Positions 5,278 through 6,338 of a stretch of DNA of 6,338 nucleotides are shown piece after piece. Every line of letters begins with the position of its first letter. Within the stretch, counting starts at the first letter, position 1. Source of the stretch: Maritimibacter sp. (GTDB taxonomy: Bacteria > Pseudomonadota > Alphaproteobacteria > Rhodobacterales > Rhodobacteraceae); contig DOUP01000051.1 of assembly GCA_003520545.1 (NCBI GenBank), positions 1 to 6,338 on the forward strand, read 5' to 3'. The notes beneath the pieces were generated by a model. That model saw only the letters and a program-made list of their open reading frames with translations, ran no database searches and was not told the origin of the DNA. Position numbers and translations under genes: made by a program.

Positions 5278-6338
5278 TTAACGGGTCACGACAGGAATAC
5301 AGGCCGCCTGCCCCGCCATCAGCGCGGCGCAGAACCGGCGCGCGTCCGACAGGTCGTCAAAGCCCATGGCCCTCAGGCGATAGAAGGTCTTGCCTCCAGA
5401 AGTCGCCTTTTCGATCACGCGCGACTTGCCGCCCATGTAGTCGTCGAATTGGCCCGCCAACTGGTCCCATTCGGCGCGGGCCACGTCCTCGGTGTCATAG
5501 GCCCCAAGTTGAACAAGCCGCGTGCCTGCCGGAAGATCGGCGGCGTTGACCTCGGTCGTCGCTTCTTGCGTGGCGGCAAGCAGCGCATCGGTCGACGGCT
5601 GTGCCGAGGCCCGGGTGACCAGGTCGGCGGGCCGTGCCTTGGGCCGCGGGCTGATCGCGACGCCCTTGTTTCCCGTGACCGACGCCGTTGCGGCCGCGAT
5701 TGCGACCTCTTCGGCGGTGAGCGGCTCGGCATCGCCCGCGATTTGCGCGGCCAGTTCTTCGCCCTCGGCGCGCGCCTCATCGGCACTCACCGCGACCGGC
5801 TGCGCTATCATTTCGTCTTCAGGGCGGAACTCGTCCGCTTCGGCATTTGGCGTCGCGTTCAAGGATGCCGCGGCCACGACAGGCGCATCCTCTTCCGTCA
5901 GATCCTCCACCGGCGGCGCCAGCATGACCTGGTCGGCCGGACCTTCGGCGATACCCTCGGCAGCCACGGAATTCACCGCCAGCCCCTGGTGTTCGGCATC
6001 GAGGCCGCCCGGGTTCTCCGGCGCGACGCGCATCGCGCCTTCCAACGCGGCGACGACCGGAACCTCGGTCACGTCGCGCATGGCGAGGTTGTAGCCCCAC
6101 ACGGCCAGGCCACCGACCAATGCGATAGAGAGAAGCGCCCCGGCCCCGTTCAGAACACGGGTCACGCCGAGAGACGCCTCGTCGCGCGCGGCAACCGGCA
6201 TAGGCTGTTCGGCGTATTGCGGGGCCTGTGGGGGGTGACCTGCGTAGCCCTGCTGCGGCTGCGCGGATTGCGCATATTGCCCGTAAGATGGCGCTTGCGC
6301 GGCCTGCTGATGCGGCTGGCGCGATGCGGCTATCGGCT
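5278..6338 (-). CDS. SPOR-domain membrane-anchored protein (5' end outside window)
   Basis: An inner-membrane protein whose periplasmic SPOR domain should bind denuded septal peptidoglycan, so a role in division or wall remodelling is likely. The frame stays open to the window edge, giving 352 visible residues. An ATG at 6199-6201 (complement) could be a start, but the 45 codons before it encode a Gln/Pro/Ala/Tyr-rich segment (SYGQYAQSAQPQQGY) typical of these proteins, so I extend the gene. Order in visible numbering: Q/P-rich cytoplasmic part (1-~50), one membrane span (~60-84, GALLSIALVGGLAVWGY), a long Ala/Glu-rich periplasmic linker (~90-265), and SPOR (~271-350, 'TRLVQLGAYDTEDVARAEW' to 'ACIPVVTR'). 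Two Cys lie in SPOR, ten residues apart. nagZ follows 2 bp later. From general knowledge argS is the usual upstream neighbour. It resembles FtsN/DedD in layout, but orthology to either is not claimed. Confidence 0.9.
   Translation of the reverse strand, partial: PIAASRQPHQQAAQAPSYGQYAQSAQPQQGYAGHPPQAPQYAEQPMPVAARDEASLGVTRVLNGAGALLSIALVGGLAVWGYNLAMRDVTEVPVVAALEGAMRVAPENPGGLDAEHQGLAVNSVAAEGIAEGPADQVMLAPPVEDLTEEDAPVVAAASLNATPNAEADEFRPEDEMIAQPVAVSADEARAEGEELAAQIAGDAEPLTAEEVAIAAATASVTGNKGVAISPRPKARPADLVTRASAQPSTDALLAATQEATTEVNAADLPAGTRLVQLGAYDTEDVARAEWDQLAGQFDDYMGGKSRVIEKATSGGKTFYRLRAMGFDDLSDARRFCAALMAGQAACIPVVTR

Noticed and set aside
4736..5281. 181-residue plus-strand open frame inside nagZ
   Set aside because: It lies wholly opposite nagZ, whose catalytic motifs are intact; its own product shows no domain.
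1..6338. CRISPR array, insertion sequence, integrase or attachment site, including integration at the tRNA-Pro 3' end
   Set aside because: No regularly spaced repeats, transposase or integrase motifs were seen. I found no second copy of the tRNA 3' end within the window.

Overview
The window looks like a GC-rich alphaproteobacterial chromosome, most likely Rhodobacteraceae (Roseobacter/Rhodobacter group). The support is the high GC content, the long two-domain dCTP deaminase, the MerR protein with an acidic tail next to tRNA-Pro(GGG), and the SPOR protein-nagZ-scpA-scpB gene order. It is mainly core chromosomal sequence. I see no mobile element, CRISPR array, phage gene, toxin-antitoxin pair or other accessory system.

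Left part, plus strand (1-2510). The window opens inside a MerR-family regulator (1-1179), which lacks only its first few codons. It has an N-terminal helix-turn-helix domain, about 250 residues of acidic low-complexity sequence and a short ordered C-terminus. A 63-bp gap with a plausible promoter leads to a complete tRNA-Pro(GGG) with encoded CCA (1243-1319), followed by a GC-rich hairpin (1330-1353). After a leader holding two more inverted repeats comes dcd (1428-2510), a 360-residue dCTP deaminase of the duplicated-domain type. Its stop codon lies inside a hairpin that probably serves as a terminator.

Right part, minus strand (6338 down to 2557). Four genes are packed tightly in transcription order. 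First is a membrane-anchored SPOR-domain protein (5' end outside the window), then nagZ (2-bp gap), scpA (19-bp gap) and scpB (8-bp overlap). After a 58-bp AT-rich gap there is a 69-residue, very basic, methionine-rich small protein convergent with dcd. The spacing suggests one operon joining cell-wall functions (SPOR peptidoglycan binding, NagZ muropeptide recycling) with chromosome segregation (ScpA/ScpB, the SMC partners).

The points most worth a second look are the small basic protein where tatABC often follows scpB, the split of signature residues between the two halves of Dcd, the hairpin-rich tRNA-to-dcd leader, and the long low-complexity segments of the MerR and SPOR proteins. None amounts to a clear new system; the 69-residue protein is the least explained item.
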